The notes under the pieces were generated by a model. That model was not told the origin of the DNA and did not search any database. It saw only the letters and a list, made by a program, of their open reading frames with translations. From the NCBI RefSeq assembly GCF_035818615.1, contig NZ_JAYKZY010000002.1, positions 1,552,501 to 1,616,500 on the forward strand: DNA of 64,000 nt, read 5' to 3'. This document shows positions 27,891-36,808 of the stretch, one piece after another; position 1 is the first letter of the stretch; the number at the start of each line of letters is the position of its first letter. Position numbers and translations under genes: made by a program. Source of the DNA: Sphingobium sp. CR2-8. Its GTDB lineage: Bacteria > Pseudomonadota > Alphaproteobacteria > Sphingomonadales > Sphingomonadaceae.

Positions 27891-29633
27891 ATGGAGGCCG
27901 CCGTCCGATTCGTCAGCGCCCGCCGCCTGTTCCTGGCGGGAGCGATCGGCCTGGCGCTGTGGCTGGGCGCGACCTTCCTTTGGCACGTCACCTATCGGCA
28001 GGGCGTCAGCCTGGCGGTGATCCTGCTGCTGGACCAGGATTTCCCGGTCCTGCTCGGCTCGCTGCTGCTGCTCGCGCTCGCCGCGCCCTGGGCGGAGGGG
28101 AAGGGGATCACGCTGCCCCGGCCGACCGCGCGGATCGTCGTGCCCTTGATCGTCCTGCTCGGCATGGCGGCCTGGGCGGGCCATTATGCGCTGTTCCAGG
28201 ATTATGCGATCAGCCGGGACGAGGAGGTCGCCCGCTTCGCCGCCGCCTATATGCGCGAAGGGCTGTTCGCACGCCCCATCCCCATCGAATGGGAACCCTA
28301 TCGCCGCGCGATCATGCCCGAATTTTTCTCGCCCTTCGGCGCGGCGGATTATTGGACGGCGGCCTATCTGCCGGTGAACAGCGCGATCCAGGCCATTTTC
28401 TGGCAGTTGGGCGACCCCAATCTGGCCGGTCCCGTGCTGCTGATGGCGGGCCTGTTAGCGTTGTGGCGGGTGGCGCTGCACCTGATGCCCGATCGCCCCG
28501 ACGCGGTCTGGGTGACGGTGCTACTGGGCTTTTCATCCAGCCAGCTTTGGGTCACGGCGATGACCCCCTATGCGATGACGGGCCATTTCGCGCTCAACAT
28601 GATCTGGCTGGCGCTCGTGCTGCGCGGTGGCGTGGTCGGTCATGTCACTGCGGGCGTCGTCGCGCTGGTGGCGGCCGGGCTGCATCAATGGCATTTCCCG
28701 CCCATCTTCATCCTGCCCTTCATCCTGTGGATGCTGCTCGCCCGGCGCTGGACGGTCGCGGCCTTCCACGCGCTCACGATCGTGGCGATCGTCATCATCT
28801 GGGCAAAGCTCTGGCCGGGATATCTGCTCCATGCGCTCGGCGCGCCCACCGACGTCCGCCCGTCCGCCGGCGTCGCGGACAAGGTCGGCAGCCTGTTCGA
28901 ACGGCTGGGCGACCGCTGGCAACCGCTGGTGAACCTCACCCGCTATGTCGCCTGGAGCAACATCCTCATGGTGCCGCTCGCCATGCTGGGCATGGCGGGG
29001 ATGCGCTGGCGCACGATGATCCGGGGGCAGGAAATCGCGCTGCCTCTGGCCTTGGGGTGTCTGGCGGGCAGTCTGCTCGCGCTTGCGCAGGGCTATGGCT
29101 GGGGATTCCGCTACGCCCATGGCTTCATCGGTCCCTTCTGCCTGCTCGCGGGGCTGGGCTGGGCGCGCTTCCGGCCGCAGGGGGCATTACGCCCCCTGGT
29201 CATCGGCCTGTGCATCACCGCGCTGGCCAGCATCTTCCTCGTCTGGCGAACGCACGAATTCGTCGCGCCCTATGCGGCCAGCCACCGTCTGATCGATTCG
29301 AGCCAGGCCGATGTCGTTCTGGTCGATCCACGCGGCGGCCTCTATGTCACCGATCTGGTCCGGGGCCGCAACGGCGTGCCGGGCAAGCCGATGGTGATGA
29401 ACCTTGGCATGCTCTCGCTCGATCAGGTGGACGAACTGTGCAAATCCTACGTCGTGGAATTGTTCGACCGCGCCGAATTTCGGCCGCTCGGCGTGCCGCT
29501 GGCGCGCTGGAACCTTGGCCGGATGGACGCCCTGCGCGCGCATATGAAGGAAGAAGGCTGCGACCGCCCGGTTCAGCCGCCGCTGCCCGACAATTTTGAC
29601 GACGCGCTGAACGCCGCCGACAACGCGATGTAG
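27891..29633 (+). CDS. GT-C-like integral membrane glycosyltransferase, last gene of the glycan cluster
   Basis: A 580-residue protein with roughly 10-12 predicted membrane helices and a soluble C-terminal domain (from about residue 460). The first large loop carries ISRDEEVARFAAAYMREG; an acidic D-E pair there is where GT-C enzymes such as the PMT/ArnT family bind a polyprenyl-phosphate sugar. I do not recognise a named family. The start is two bases after the fkbM stop. It would add a sugar on the periplasmic side. Confidence 0.62.
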   Translation: MEAAVRFVSARRLFLAGAIGLALWLGATFLWHVTYRQGVSLAVILLLDQDFPVLLGSLLLLALAAPWAEGKGITLPRPTARIVVPLIVLLGMAAWAGHYALFQDYAISRDEEVARFAAAYMREGLFARPIPIEWEPYRRAIMPEFFSPFGAADYWTAAYLPVNSAIQAIFWQLGDPNLAGPVLLMAGLLALWRVALHLMPDRPDAVWVTVLLGFSSSQLWVTAMTPYAMTGHFALNMIWLALVLRGGVVGHVTAGVVALVAAGLHQWHFPPIFILPFILWMLLARRWTVAAFHALTIVAIVIIWAKLWPGYLLHALGAPTDVRPSAGVADKVGSLFERLGDRWQPLVNLTRYVAWSNILMVPLAMLGMAGMRWRTMIRGQEIALPLALGCLAGSLLALAQGYGWGFRYAHGFIGPFCLLAGLGWARFRPQGALRPLVIGLCITALASIFLVWRTHEFVAPYAASHRLIDSSQADVVLVDPRGGLYVTDLVRGRNGVPGKPMVMNLGMLSLDQVDELCKSYVVELFDRAEFRPLGVPLARWNLGRMDALRAHMKEEGCDRPVQPPLPDNFDDALNAADNAM

Positions 29634-29636
29634 CCG

Positions 29637-30674
29637 TCAGTTGGCCGCTATCGCAGGCGCCTCGTCGCGGTAAAGCAGCATCACCGATCCATCTTCGCCC
29701 TGCACCGCGCGGATCGGCAGGCTCAATTGCAGCGCCGACAGAAAAGCCTGGCTGTCGCTGGTGCGAAAACGTCCGCCGATGCGCAGGGCCGACACGCGCG
29801 TATCGCCGATCAATATCGGCGCAGCCCTGTACCGATTGAACTCGCCCGCCGCCTGATCGATCGTCTCCCCATCCAGTTCGACCATCTGTTCGCGCCATGC
29901 GGTTCGCTGGTCGATCAGCTTGGGACCAAGATGCGTCACCGCGATCGTGCGCGGCTGGATGACCGCGCCCGCGCCCGCAGCCACCTTCTGCGCGGCGCTC
30001 CCGCCCGAATGGACCGTCACCGCGCCCTTCGTCACCGTCAGTTCCACGATCGACGGGCGCATCCGCACGTTGAAGGCCGTCCCGACCGCGCGGATCACCG
30101 CAGACCGCGCCTCGACGTCGAAGGGGCGCTCTTCATCATGGGCGACGTCGAACGACGCCTCGCCCTTGATCACGCGCACTTTTCGGCCGTTCGCCGTGAA
30201 GCGCACTTCGGCTTCGCTGTTGCTGTTGAGGTGGAGGATGGAGCCGTCATCCAGCGCGATGTCGCGCGATTGCCCGATGCTGGTCTGATAGCGATCGGTG
30301 CCGCTGAACGTGCGGACCGTAACCACGGCGGCGACCAGGAAGAACAGGACCGCGGCGGCAGCGGCGATCATGATGTTGCGCGACAGGCGGCGCTGCTGTT
30401 CTTCGCTGACGATCTGCGCCAGCGGGGGCAGGGTAACATCGGCCGCGGCGCTCTTCAATCGCTCGGCGGCTTCCCAGGCGGCTTCGGCGCGGGCGAAGGC
30501 AACGGCATGGCGCGGGTCGCTTTCGACCCAGGCGCAAATCTCCGACTCGTCCTCAGGCGTGGGGGCGCTGTTAAGCCTGGCCAGCAGGCGCGCGGCTTGC
30601 GCTTCTATCGCGCCCCTGTCTGCGCTGCTCGAACCTGGTCCCGACGCCTGCACGCTCGAAGTCCGTTTCCTCAC
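29637..30674 (-). CDS. FecR-family anti-sigma/sigma-regulator
   Basis: A 345-residue single-pass inner-membrane protein. An N-terminal DUF4880-type segment (IEAQAARLLARLNSAPTPED, WVESDPRHAVAFARAEAAWE) is followed by a membrane helix (IMIAAAAAVLFFLVAAVV, about residues 100-118) and the periplasmic FecR domain (GQSRDIALDDGSILHLNSNS). It would bind the ECF sigma factor encoded upstream, overlapping it by 104 bp. In the known systems FecR relays a signal from a TonB receptor; none adjoins here. Confidence 0.88.
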   Translation of the reverse strand: MRKRTSSVQASGPGSSSADRGAIEAQAARLLARLNSAPTPEDESEICAWVESDPRHAVAFARAEAAWEAAERLKSAAADVTLPPLAQIVSEEQQRRLSRNIMIAAAAAVLFFLVAAVVTVRTFSGTDRYQTSIGQSRDIALDDGSILHLNSNSEAEVRFTANGRKVRVIKGEASFDVAHDEERPFDVEARSAVIRAVGTAFNVRMRPSIVELTVTKGAVTVHSGGSAAQKVAAGAGAVIQPRTIAVTHLGPKLIDQRTAWREQMVELDGETIDQAAGEFNRYRAAPILIGDTRVSALRIGGRFRTSDSQAFLSALQLSLPIRAVQGEDGSVMLLYRDEAPAIAAN

Positions 30675-31176
30675 GTTCTGCCCAGGCCCGCATAACTATC
30701 GCGATGGCTTTGGCCAGATGTTTTTCAACAGTAGAAACGGACAGGGCCATCTCCTCCGCTATCTCCAGCATCGATTTTTCGTGGATGCGGCGAAGAATGA
30801 AGACGCGCTTGCATTGGGGCGGCAGCAACTCGACGATCGCCTCGACCTGGCGCAGTGCCTCGCGGGCATGCAGCTGCGCTTCGATATTATTCTCGCCACC
30901 CAGCAATTCCAGGTCGGCGATGGTTTCGAAGCTGACCACCTTGTTACGGCGGGCGGTGTCGATGACGAGGTTGCGGGCGATGGTGAACAGATAGGCGCGG
31001 CCTGTCGTCACATTCTCCCAATTTTCCGTGGCATAGGCGCGGGCCAGAACCTCGGCGACCATGTCTTCCAGTTCATGAGTGGACGGCAATATCCTGCGCA
31101 GGCGACCACGAAGGGCGGCTTCCTGTGGCAGGATCACCGTCTTGAACCATTCCAGTTTAGCGCGAACCCTATGCAC
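30571..31176 (-). CDS. ECF sigma factor, FecI-like
   Basis: A 201-residue sigma-70 family factor with regions 2 and 4 only. Region 2 includes ELEDMVAEVLARAYATENWE and AYLFTIARNLVIDTARRNK. Region 4 has LPPQCKRVFILRRIHEKSM then LSVSTVEKHLAKAI. A GTG start at 31176 is preceded by AAGGGGG. The last 30 residues are Arg-rich and overlap fecR. It pairs with the downstream FecR-like protein; the target regulon is not evident from the window. Confidence 0.88.
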   Translation of the reverse strand: MHRVRAKLEWFKTVILPQEAALRGRLRRILPSTHELEDMVAEVLARAYATENWENVTTGRAYLFTIARNLVIDTARRNKVVSFETIADLELLGGENNIEAQLHAREALRQVEAIVELLPPQCKRVFILRRIHEKSMLEIAEEMALSVSTVEKHLAKAIAIVMRAWAEREETDFERAGVGTRFEQRRQGRDRSASRAPAGQA

Positions 31177-31217
31177 GATGACCCCCTTATATGTCAGCCG
31201 CGTCTCTCCTGATTTTT

Positions 31218-31239
31218 TGTCACTGTCTTATCTGTGACA
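31218..31239. promoter_or_regulatory. Inverted repeat upstream of the ECF sigma gene
   Basis: TGTCAC and GTGACA are mirror arms separated by 10 bases, 42 bp before the ECF start codon. A regulator-binding site is plausible, but no cognate protein can be named. Confidence 0.3.
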
Positions 31240-31386
31240 TATTTCAATCATGGATGCAGGGGTCTGTCCAGCCGCCAATGGGGCATATTGTCGCGATCGA
31301 CCAAAATTGTTCCCGGCCGCGTAAAATAATTGTGGATATGTGGCGTAGAACGCACAGCTATGTCTGTATCCGCCATGCGGTCAGCC

Positions 31387-31584
31387 TTAGTCGGGGGGCG
31401 GGGGCACTTCCGAAGGCGCGGAGTCGGGCTGGTCGTAATCCGGGCCAATTGGTGTAATTTCATCCGGCTCGGTCATCGGGGTTTCGTCCGGCGTGTTGGG
31501 TGCCGGCAGTTCGTCGGGGGACTGGGGCTGGATGGTGTCGGGCGGCGGGACGCCATCGGGTCCGGTGTCGGGGCGGGTCGCCAT
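31387..31584 (-). CDS. Small acidic proline-rich hypothetical protein (65 aa)
   Basis: The ATG at 31584 has GGAGAG at good spacing, so I prefer it to the frame start at 31608. The 65 residues are almost entirely Pro, Asp, Glu, Thr and Ser (PDTGPDGVPPPDTIQPQSPD, ending SEVPPPPD), with no hydrophobic segment, so it is probably intrinsically disordered. Function unknown. It lies between the ECF pair and tRNA-Leu. Confidence 0.6.
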   Translation of the reverse strand: MATRPDTGPDGVPPPDTIQPQSPDELPAPNTPDETPMTEPDEITPIGPDYDQPDSAPSEVPPPPD

Positions 31585-31708
31585 CTTTGTCTCTCCTGTG
31601 TAATGCATAGACCCTACGTTCGGGCAGTATCGCGGGTTCCAGGGGATGTTCCACTATCCCTTGCCTCTTCCTGCGCTTTTCTCTATGCCGCGCCGACCGG
31701 CGACCGAT

Positions 31709-31793
31709 GCGGGCGTGGCGAAACTGGTAGACGCGCCAGATTTAGGTTCTGGTATCGCAAGATGTGGGGGTTCGAGTCCCTTCGCCCGCACCA
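31709..31793 (+). tRNA. tRNA-Leu (anticodon UAG)
   Basis: 85 nt with encoded CCA. Acceptor GCGGGCG pairs with CGCCCGC, the anticodon stem is CCAGA/TCTGG with loop TTTAGGT (TAG at 34-36), a long class II variable arm follows, and the T arm has GGTTCGAGTCC. Confidence 0.95.
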
Positions 31794-31852
31794 GTGCGCC
31801 GCCTGGCGCGACGCCACCGAAATTCAGCTGAAGAAAGCGTTTGAGAGAAGAG

Positions 31853-33457
31853 ATGCAGACTGTCGAGACGTTGAACGAGGGCCTTAAGCGCGCCTACACC
31901 GTAACCATCACGTCGAAGGATATCGACGCCCGTGTCGACAAGGAAGTGAAGGCGATCGCACCGCAGGTGCGCATGCCCGGCTTCCGCGCCGGCAAGGTGC
32001 CTGCCAACCTCGTCAAGAAGATGCATGGTGAATCGCTGCAACGCGACGCGCTCAACAACAGCATCCAGGAAAGCATCCAGACGCTGATCGCCGACCAGAA
32101 GCTGCGTCCCGCGATGCAGCCGTCGGTCGAACTGGACGAAGGCTTCGAGTTCGGCAAGGACGCCGAAATCAAGGTCGAACTGGAAGTGCTGCCCGAAATC
32201 GCGACCCCCAGCGTCGATGGTCTCAAGCTTGAGCGTCTGACCGTCGAAGTCGCCGACGCGCAGGTCGATGAAGCCGCAGGCCGCATCGCGACCCAGCAGG
32301 GCGCGCTCGAAGAACATGACGCGGATCACGCCGCGGCGGACGGCGACACGCTCAAGATCGATTTCGTCGGCAAGGTCGATGGCGAAGCCTTCGAGGGCGG
32401 TTCGGCCGAGGGCGTCAATCTCAAGATCGGCGCGGGCCAGTTCATCCCCGGCTTCGAAGAGCAGCTGACCGGCGTCAAGAAGGGCGAGGAAAAGACCATC
32501 GAGGTCACCTTCCCCGAAGATTATGGTGCGGAACATCTGGCCGGCAAGGCCGCGACCTTCGACGTCACCGTCCATGCGATCCTGAACGCCGACAAGCCCA
32601 AGCTGGACGATGAGTTCGCCAAGTCGCTGGGTCTGGAAGGTCTGGACAAGCTCAAGGAACTGCTCAAGGGGCAGATCGAGCAGGAACATAATGGCCTGAC
32701 CCGCACCTATATGAAGCGCAAGCTGCTCGACCAGCTGGCCGCTGCCCATGATTTCGACGTGCCGCCCAGCATGGTGGAAGCCGAATTTGCGCAGATCTGG
32801 CAGCAGCTGCAGCATGAAGCGACCCATGAGGAAGATCCGGCCGCCGCGATCGCCGAAATGGAAGCGGAGAAGGACGATTATCGCGCCATCGCCGTGCGTC
32901 GCGTCCGCCTCGGCTTGCTCCTGTCGGAAATCGGCCAGGCCAATGGCGTCGTCGTCAACGACCAGGAAATGAACCGCCTGATCATGCAGGCCGCGCAGCA
33001 GTACGGCCCGCAGGACCGCGAACGCTTCGTGCAATATGTCCGCCAGGACCCGATGGCCGCCGCCCAGCTGCGCGCACCTCTCTATGAGGACAAGGTCGTC
33101 GACTTCCTGTTCGAAAAGGCGGAAGTCACCGACCGCGCCGTGACCAAGGAAGAACTGGAAGCCGCGATCGAAGCCGAAGATGGCGATCTGAAGCCCCACG
33201 TCCATGGTCCCGACTGTGGTCATGACCATCACGACGAAAAGCCGAAGAAGAAGGCCGCGCCCAAGAAGAAGGCCGAAGCCGCTGAGGCCGAACCGGCCGC
33301 AGAAGAGGCGAAGGCCGAGGACGCCGCCCCCGCCAAGAAGGCCGCGCCCAAGAAGGCCGCCGCCAAGAAGGACGAGACCGTGGCTGAAGACGCCGCCGCC
33401 GAGGAAAAGCCCAAGAAGAAGGCCGCTCCCAAGAAGGCGGCCGCCAAGGCTGAATAA
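31853..33457 (+). CDS. tig: Trigger factor (ribosome-associated chaperone) with extended tail
   Basis: A 534-residue ribosome-bound chaperone and prolyl isomerase. The ribosome-docking signature is GFRAGKVP (residues 43-50). The FKBP-like domain includes GDTLKIDFVGKVDGEAFEGG, and a C-terminal chaperone domain follows. Compared with about 432 residues in E. coli it carries a roughly 90-residue tail (from about 443): a His/Cys cluster HVHGPDCGHDHHDE then repeated Lys-Lys-Ala-Ala-Pro blocks and acidic spacers. I chose the ATG at 31853 over 31841 because of GAGAGAAGAG just upstream. Confidence 0.95.
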   Translation: MQTVETLNEGLKRAYTVTITSKDIDARVDKEVKAIAPQVRMPGFRAGKVPANLVKKMHGESLQRDALNNSIQESIQTLIADQKLRPAMQPSVELDEGFEFGKDAEIKVELEVLPEIATPSVDGLKLERLTVEVADAQVDEAAGRIATQQGALEEHDADHAAADGDTLKIDFVGKVDGEAFEGGSAEGVNLKIGAGQFIPGFEEQLTGVKKGEEKTIEVTFPEDYGAEHLAGKAATFDVTVHAILNADKPKLDDEFAKSLGLEGLDKLKELLKGQIEQEHNGLTRTYMKRKLLDQLAAAHDFDVPPSMVEAEFAQIWQQLQHEATHEEDPAAAIAEMEAEKDDYRAIAVRRVRLGLLLSEIGQANGVVVNDQEMNRLIMQAAQQYGPQDRERFVQYVRQDPMAAAQLRAPLYEDKVVDFLFEKAEVTDRAVTKEELEAAIEAEDGDLKPHVHGPDCGHDHHDEKPKKKAAPKKKAEAAEAEPAAEEAKAEDAAPAKKAAPKKAAAKKDETVAEDAAAEEKPKKKAAPKKAAAKAE

Positions 33458-33477
33458 ACCCTTCAGACAGCTATGAT

Positions 33478-33513
33478 AAGCGCCCGGCTTCCCTCAGAAG
33501 CACGGGCGCTTTT
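33478..33513 (+). terminator. Hairpin terminator after tig
   Basis: AAGCGCCCG and CGGGCGCTT pair around a 16-base loop and are followed by TTT, 20 bp after the tig stop. Confidence 0.75.
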
Positions 33514-33587
33514 CATTTCGCGGGCGGCATGGCAGACGAAATCTTAATCATGATGCGCCATTGGGTTTGCACCATTGAGGATACGGC

Positions 33588-34616
33588 ATGAAGGCGGGGC
33601 AGGGCGTAGAGGCGATGAAGGAATTTCCCCCAGTGAACGTCGCAGCAAACCTTGCAGCAAATGGCGAAACGGCGACAGCGGCGCCTCATGTCGCGGTCAT
33701 CCTGCCCTGCTATAATGAAGCGGGCGCGATCGTGCAGACGGTACAGGATTTCCGCCGCGCGCTCCCCAACGCCGATATCTATGTCTTCGACAATAATAGC
33801 AGCGATGGCAGCCGCGAACTCGCCGCCGGGGCAGGGGCCATCGTCCGCCGCGTCAGCCAGCAGGGGAAGGGCCATGTGGTCCGCCGCATGTTCGCCGACG
33901 TCGACGCCGACATCTACATCATGGCCGATGGCGACGCGACCTACGAAGCCGCTGCCGCGCCCCGCATGGTCGCCGCCATGCTGGAGGATAATCTCGACAT
34001 GGTCGTGGGCGCGCGCAAATCGGAAGTGGAGGCGGCCTATCGCCGTGGCCACCGTTTCGGCAACTGGGCGCTCACCAGCCTCTTGAAGCAGCTATTCGGC
34101 CGCAGCTTCACCGACATCCTTTCCGGCTATCGCGTCTTCTCCCGCCGTTTCGTCAAGAGCTTCCCGGTCCTGTCGGCAGGGTTCGAGATCGAGACGGAAA
34201 TCAGCGTCCATGCGCTCGAACTCGCCATGCCGGTGTCCGAAGTCATGACCGCCTATGGCACCCGTCCCGAAGGGTCGGTCAGCAAGCTCAGCACCTATCG
34301 CGACGGCTTCCGCATCCTGCGGACGATCATAACCCTCTATCGCATCGAACGGCCGATATTGTTCTTCGGCCTCATCGCGGCGTTCCTGGCGGCGCTGGGT
34401 CTCGGCCTCGCCGCGCCCCTGATCGTGACCTATCTCAAAACCGGCCTTGTGCCCCGTTTCCCCACCGCGATCCTCGTCACCGGCCTCATGATTCTGGCGA
34501 CACTGTCGGCGATGTGCGGCCTCATCCTCGATACGGTGGTGCGTGGCCGACGCGAGGTGCGGCGGCTCGCCTATCTTGCCTTCCGCGCGCCATCCGACTT
34601 CGCCCGTCGCGACTGA
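33588..34616 (+). CDS. GT2-family glycosyltransferase with C-terminal membrane helices (DPM1/GtrB-like)
   Basis: A 342-residue GT-A enzyme. VAVILPCYNEAGAI starts the catalytic domain, FDNNSSDGS binds the nucleotide, and the metal-binding DxD is DGD in MADGDATYE. After SGYRVFSRRFVKSFP two membrane helices follow (about residues 255-320), as in enzymes that load a sugar onto polyprenyl phosphate. Its product could feed GT-C transferases such as those seen near 0.2 kb and 28 kb; that link is inference. An internal ATG near residue 10 is an alternative start. Confidence 0.85.
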   Translation: MKAGQGVEAMKEFPPVNVAANLAANGETATAAPHVAVILPCYNEAGAIVQTVQDFRRALPNADIYVFDNNSSDGSRELAAGAGAIVRRVSQQGKGHVVRRMFADVDADIYIMADGDATYEAAAAPRMVAAMLEDNLDMVVGARKSEVEAAYRRGHRFGNWALTSLLKQLFGRSFTDILSGYRVFSRRFVKSFPVLSAGFEIETEISVHALELAMPVSEVMTAYGTRPEGSVSKLSTYRDGFRILRTIITLYRIERPILFFGLIAAFLAALGLGLAAPLIVTYLKTGLVPRFPTAILVTGLMILATLSAMCGLILDTVVRGRREVRRLAYLAFRAPSDFARRD

Positions 34617-34641
34617 ACGCGCGGCGGCAGACCGTTCCCCC

Positions 34642-34670
34642 CTTGAACCATTCGCCTTTTGTGCCGATGT
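34642..34670 (+). promoter_or_regulatory. Candidate heat-shock (sigma-32) promoter of clpP
   Basis: CTTG (34642-34645) and CCGATGT (34664-34670) are separated by 18 bases. This closely fits the alphaproteobacterial RpoH pattern CTTG-N17/18-CYTATNT, with one mismatch in the -10, and it lies 37 bp upstream of the clpP start. Confidence 0.5.
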
Positions 34671-34706
34671 AGGGGCTGGGCAAAAGCACCTGACTGAAAG
34701 AGCACA

Positions 34707-35342
34707 ATGACCGATATCATGTCCGATCCCATGGCCGCGCTGGTCCCCATCGTCATCGAACAGTCGAACCGCGGCGAACGCAGCTTCGACATCTATTCGC
34801 GCCTCCTGCGGGAGCGGATCATCTTCATCACCGGCCAGGTCGAAGATCACATGGCCTCGCTCATCGTCGCCCAGCTTCTGTTCCTCGAATCGGAAAATCC
34901 GAAAAAGGACATCTGGATGTATATCAACTCGCCCGGCGGCGTGGTGACGGCGGGCATGGCGATCCACGACACGATGAAATATATCCGGCCCCAGGTCGGC
35001 ACCGTCTGCATCGGCCAGGCCGCGTCGATGGGCAGCTTCCTCCTCGCCGCAGGTGAACCGGGCAAGCGCATCGCGCTCGGCAACGCGCGCATCATGGTGC
35101 ATCAGCCGTCCGGCGGCGCGCAGGGCATGGCGTCGGATATCGAGATCCAGGCCAAGGAAATCCTGCGGATTCGCCGTCGCCTGAACGACCTCTACGTCAA
35201 ATATACCGGCCAGAGCCTGGAAGCGGTGGAAAAGGCGATGGATCGCGACACCTTCCTCGAAGCGGATGAGGCCAAGGCGTTCGGATTGGTGGACGAAGTG
35301 TTCGATCGTCGCCCCGCCGCGCCGGAATCTGCCGACGCTTAA
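34707..35342 (+). CDS. clpP: ATP-dependent Clp protease proteolytic subunit
   Basis: A 211-residue serine peptidase forming the tetradecameric ClpP chamber. The catalytic serine is S107 in GQAASMGS and the histidine is H132 in MVHQPSGG, with the aspartate near residue 180. YINSPGG marks the oxyanion region. An IG-loop-bearing N-terminus follows the start. It lies upstream of clpX with 139 bp between them, and a candidate sigma-32 promoter precedes it. Confidence 0.97.
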   Translation: MTDIMSDPMAALVPIVIEQSNRGERSFDIYSRLLRERIIFITGQVEDHMASLIVAQLLFLESENPKKDIWMYINSPGGVVTAGMAIHDTMKYIRPQVGTVCIGQAASMGSFLLAAGEPGKRIALGNARIMVHQPSGGAQGMASDIEIQAKEILRIRRRLNDLYVKYTGQSLEAVEKAMDRDTFLEADEAKAFGLVDEVFDRRPAAPESADA

Positions 35343-35377
35343 AGACTATCTTTACCGGGTCGCGCCACTTTCTTCCC

Positions 35378-35407
35378 TTGTGGAACGAGCGCGCCCCGGT
35401 CTAATAT
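35378..35407 (+). promoter_or_regulatory. Candidate sigma-70-type promoter of clpX
   Basis: TTGTGG and TAATAT are separated by 18 bases, within the clpP-clpX gap and about 75 bp before the clpX ATG. It would let clpX be expressed apart from clpP. Confidence 0.35.
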
Positions 35408-35481
35408 GGCCTTTGGACCAGAAAATCCCCGGCCAAACGCGGTTCTGATGATCGCGGGCGGAGGGGAAGAGAGAATGGCGA

Positions 35482-36750
35482 ATGACTAAGCTTACCGGTT
35501 CGGATTCGAAAAGCACGCTTTACTGCTCCTTCTGCGGCAAATCGCAGCATGAGGTGCGTAAGCTGATCGCGGGACCGACCGTGTTCATCTGCGACGAATG
35601 CGTGGAACTCTGCAACGACATCATCCGGGAGGAGACCAAGGGCGGTCTCGTCGGACGGAAGGATGGGGGCGTGCCCACCCCGCAGGAAATCTGCGACGTG
35701 CTCGACGATTATGTGATCGGCCAGAAGCGCGCCAAGCGCGTCCTCTCGGTCGCGGTCCACAATCATTACAAGCGCCTCAACCACGGCTCCAAGCCGGGCG
35801 AGGTCGAACTGGCCAAGTCCAACATCCTGCTGGTCGGCCCGACCGGTTGCGGCAAGACGCTGCTCGCGCAGACCCTGGCCAAGACGTTCGACGTGCCCTT
35901 CACCATGGCCGACGCGACGACCCTGACCGAAGCCGGCTATGTCGGCGAGGATGTGGAAAACATCATCCTCAAGCTGCTCCAGGCGTCCGACTATAATGTC
36001 GAAAAGGCGCAGCGCGGCATCGTCTATATCGACGAAATCGACAAGATCAGCCGCAAGGCGGAAAATCCTTCCATCACTCGCGATGTGTCGGGTGAGGGCG
36101 TGCAGCAGGCGCTGCTTAAGCTGATGGAAGGAACCACCGCCTCCGTTCCGCCCCAGGGCGGCCGCAAGCATCCGCAGCAGGAATTCCTTCAGGTCGACAC
36201 GACCAACATCCTGTTCATCTGCGGTGGCGCGTTCGCGGGCCTGGAAAAGATCATCGGCGACCGTCTCGAAGCCAAGTCGATCGGCTTCGGCGCCTATGTC
36301 GCGGCGCCTGAAGAGCGCAAGACGGGCGAATTGCTCAAGTCCAGCGAGCCGGAAGATCTGCTCAAATTCGGCCTGATCCCCGAATTTGTCGGTCGTCTCC
36401 CGGTCATCGCGACGCTGGAAGATTTGGACGTCACCGCCCTGGTCAAGATCCTGGGCGAACCCAAGAACGCGCTGGTGAAGCAATATGGCAAGCTGTTCGA
36501 CATGGAAAATGTCGAACTCAGCTTTACCGACGACGCGCTGGTCGCAATCGCGAAGAAGGCGATCGAGCGTAAGACCGGTGCCCGTGGCCTTCGGTCTATC
36601 TTGGAAGCGATCCTGCTCGACACCATGTTCGACCTGCCTTCCATGCAGGGCGTGGGCGAGGTCGTCGTCGACAAGGATGTCGTCGCCGGTACCAAGGAAC
36701 CGATTTGCGTATTCAGCGAGAAGGAAAAGCGGGCCGAAGACGCCGCCTGA
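35482..36750 (+). CDS. clpX: ATP-dependent Clp protease ATP-binding subunit
   Basis: A 422-residue AAA+ unfoldase feeding substrates to ClpP. The N-terminal zinc-binding domain has C15, C18, C37 and C40. The Walker A motif is GPTGCGKT, Walker B is [11 protein letters not shown], and the pore and ClpP-binding IGF loops are present ([13 protein letters not shown]). In alphaproteobacteria ClpXP degrades CtrA, which connects it to ChpT encoded at 46.3 kb. An ATG nine bases upstream is out of frame. Confidence 0.97.
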   Translation: MTKLTGSDSKSTLYCSFCGKSQHEVRKLIAGPTVFICDECVELCNDIIREETKGGLVGRKDGGVPTPQEICDVLDDYVIGQKRAKRVLSVAVHNHYKRLNHGSKPGEVELAKSNILLVGPTGCGKTLLAQTLAKTFDVPFTMADATTLTEAGYVGEDVENIILKLLQASDYNVEKAQRGIVYIDEIDKISRKAENPSITRDVSGEGVQQALLKLMEGTTASVPPQGGRKHPQQEFLQVDTTNILFICGGAFAGLEKIIGDRLEAKSIGFGAYVAAPEERKTGELLKSSEPEDLLKFGLIPEFVGRLPVIATLEDLDVTALVKILGEPKNALVKQYGKLFDMENVELSFTDDALVAIAKKAIERKTGARGLRSILEAILLDTMFDLPSMQGVGEVVVDKDVVAGTKEPICVFSEKEKRAEDAA

Positions 36751-36777
36751 TTAAGGCAGTTTTACCCGTATGATTTT

Positions 36778-36808
36778 AAGGGTCGGCGCGCAATCGTCGG
36801 CCCTTTTT
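36778..36808 (+). terminator. Hairpin terminator after clpX
   Basis: AAGGGTCGGCG pairs with CGTCGGCCCTT (two wobble pairs) around a 7-base loop and is followed by a T run, 28 bp after the stop. Confidence 0.75.

Noticed and set aside
30571..30674. The 104-bp overlap of ECF sigma and FecR as a possible frameshift
   Set aside because: Both proteins read through with family-typical sequence and the sigma tail after region 4 is variable; no single-base change improves either.
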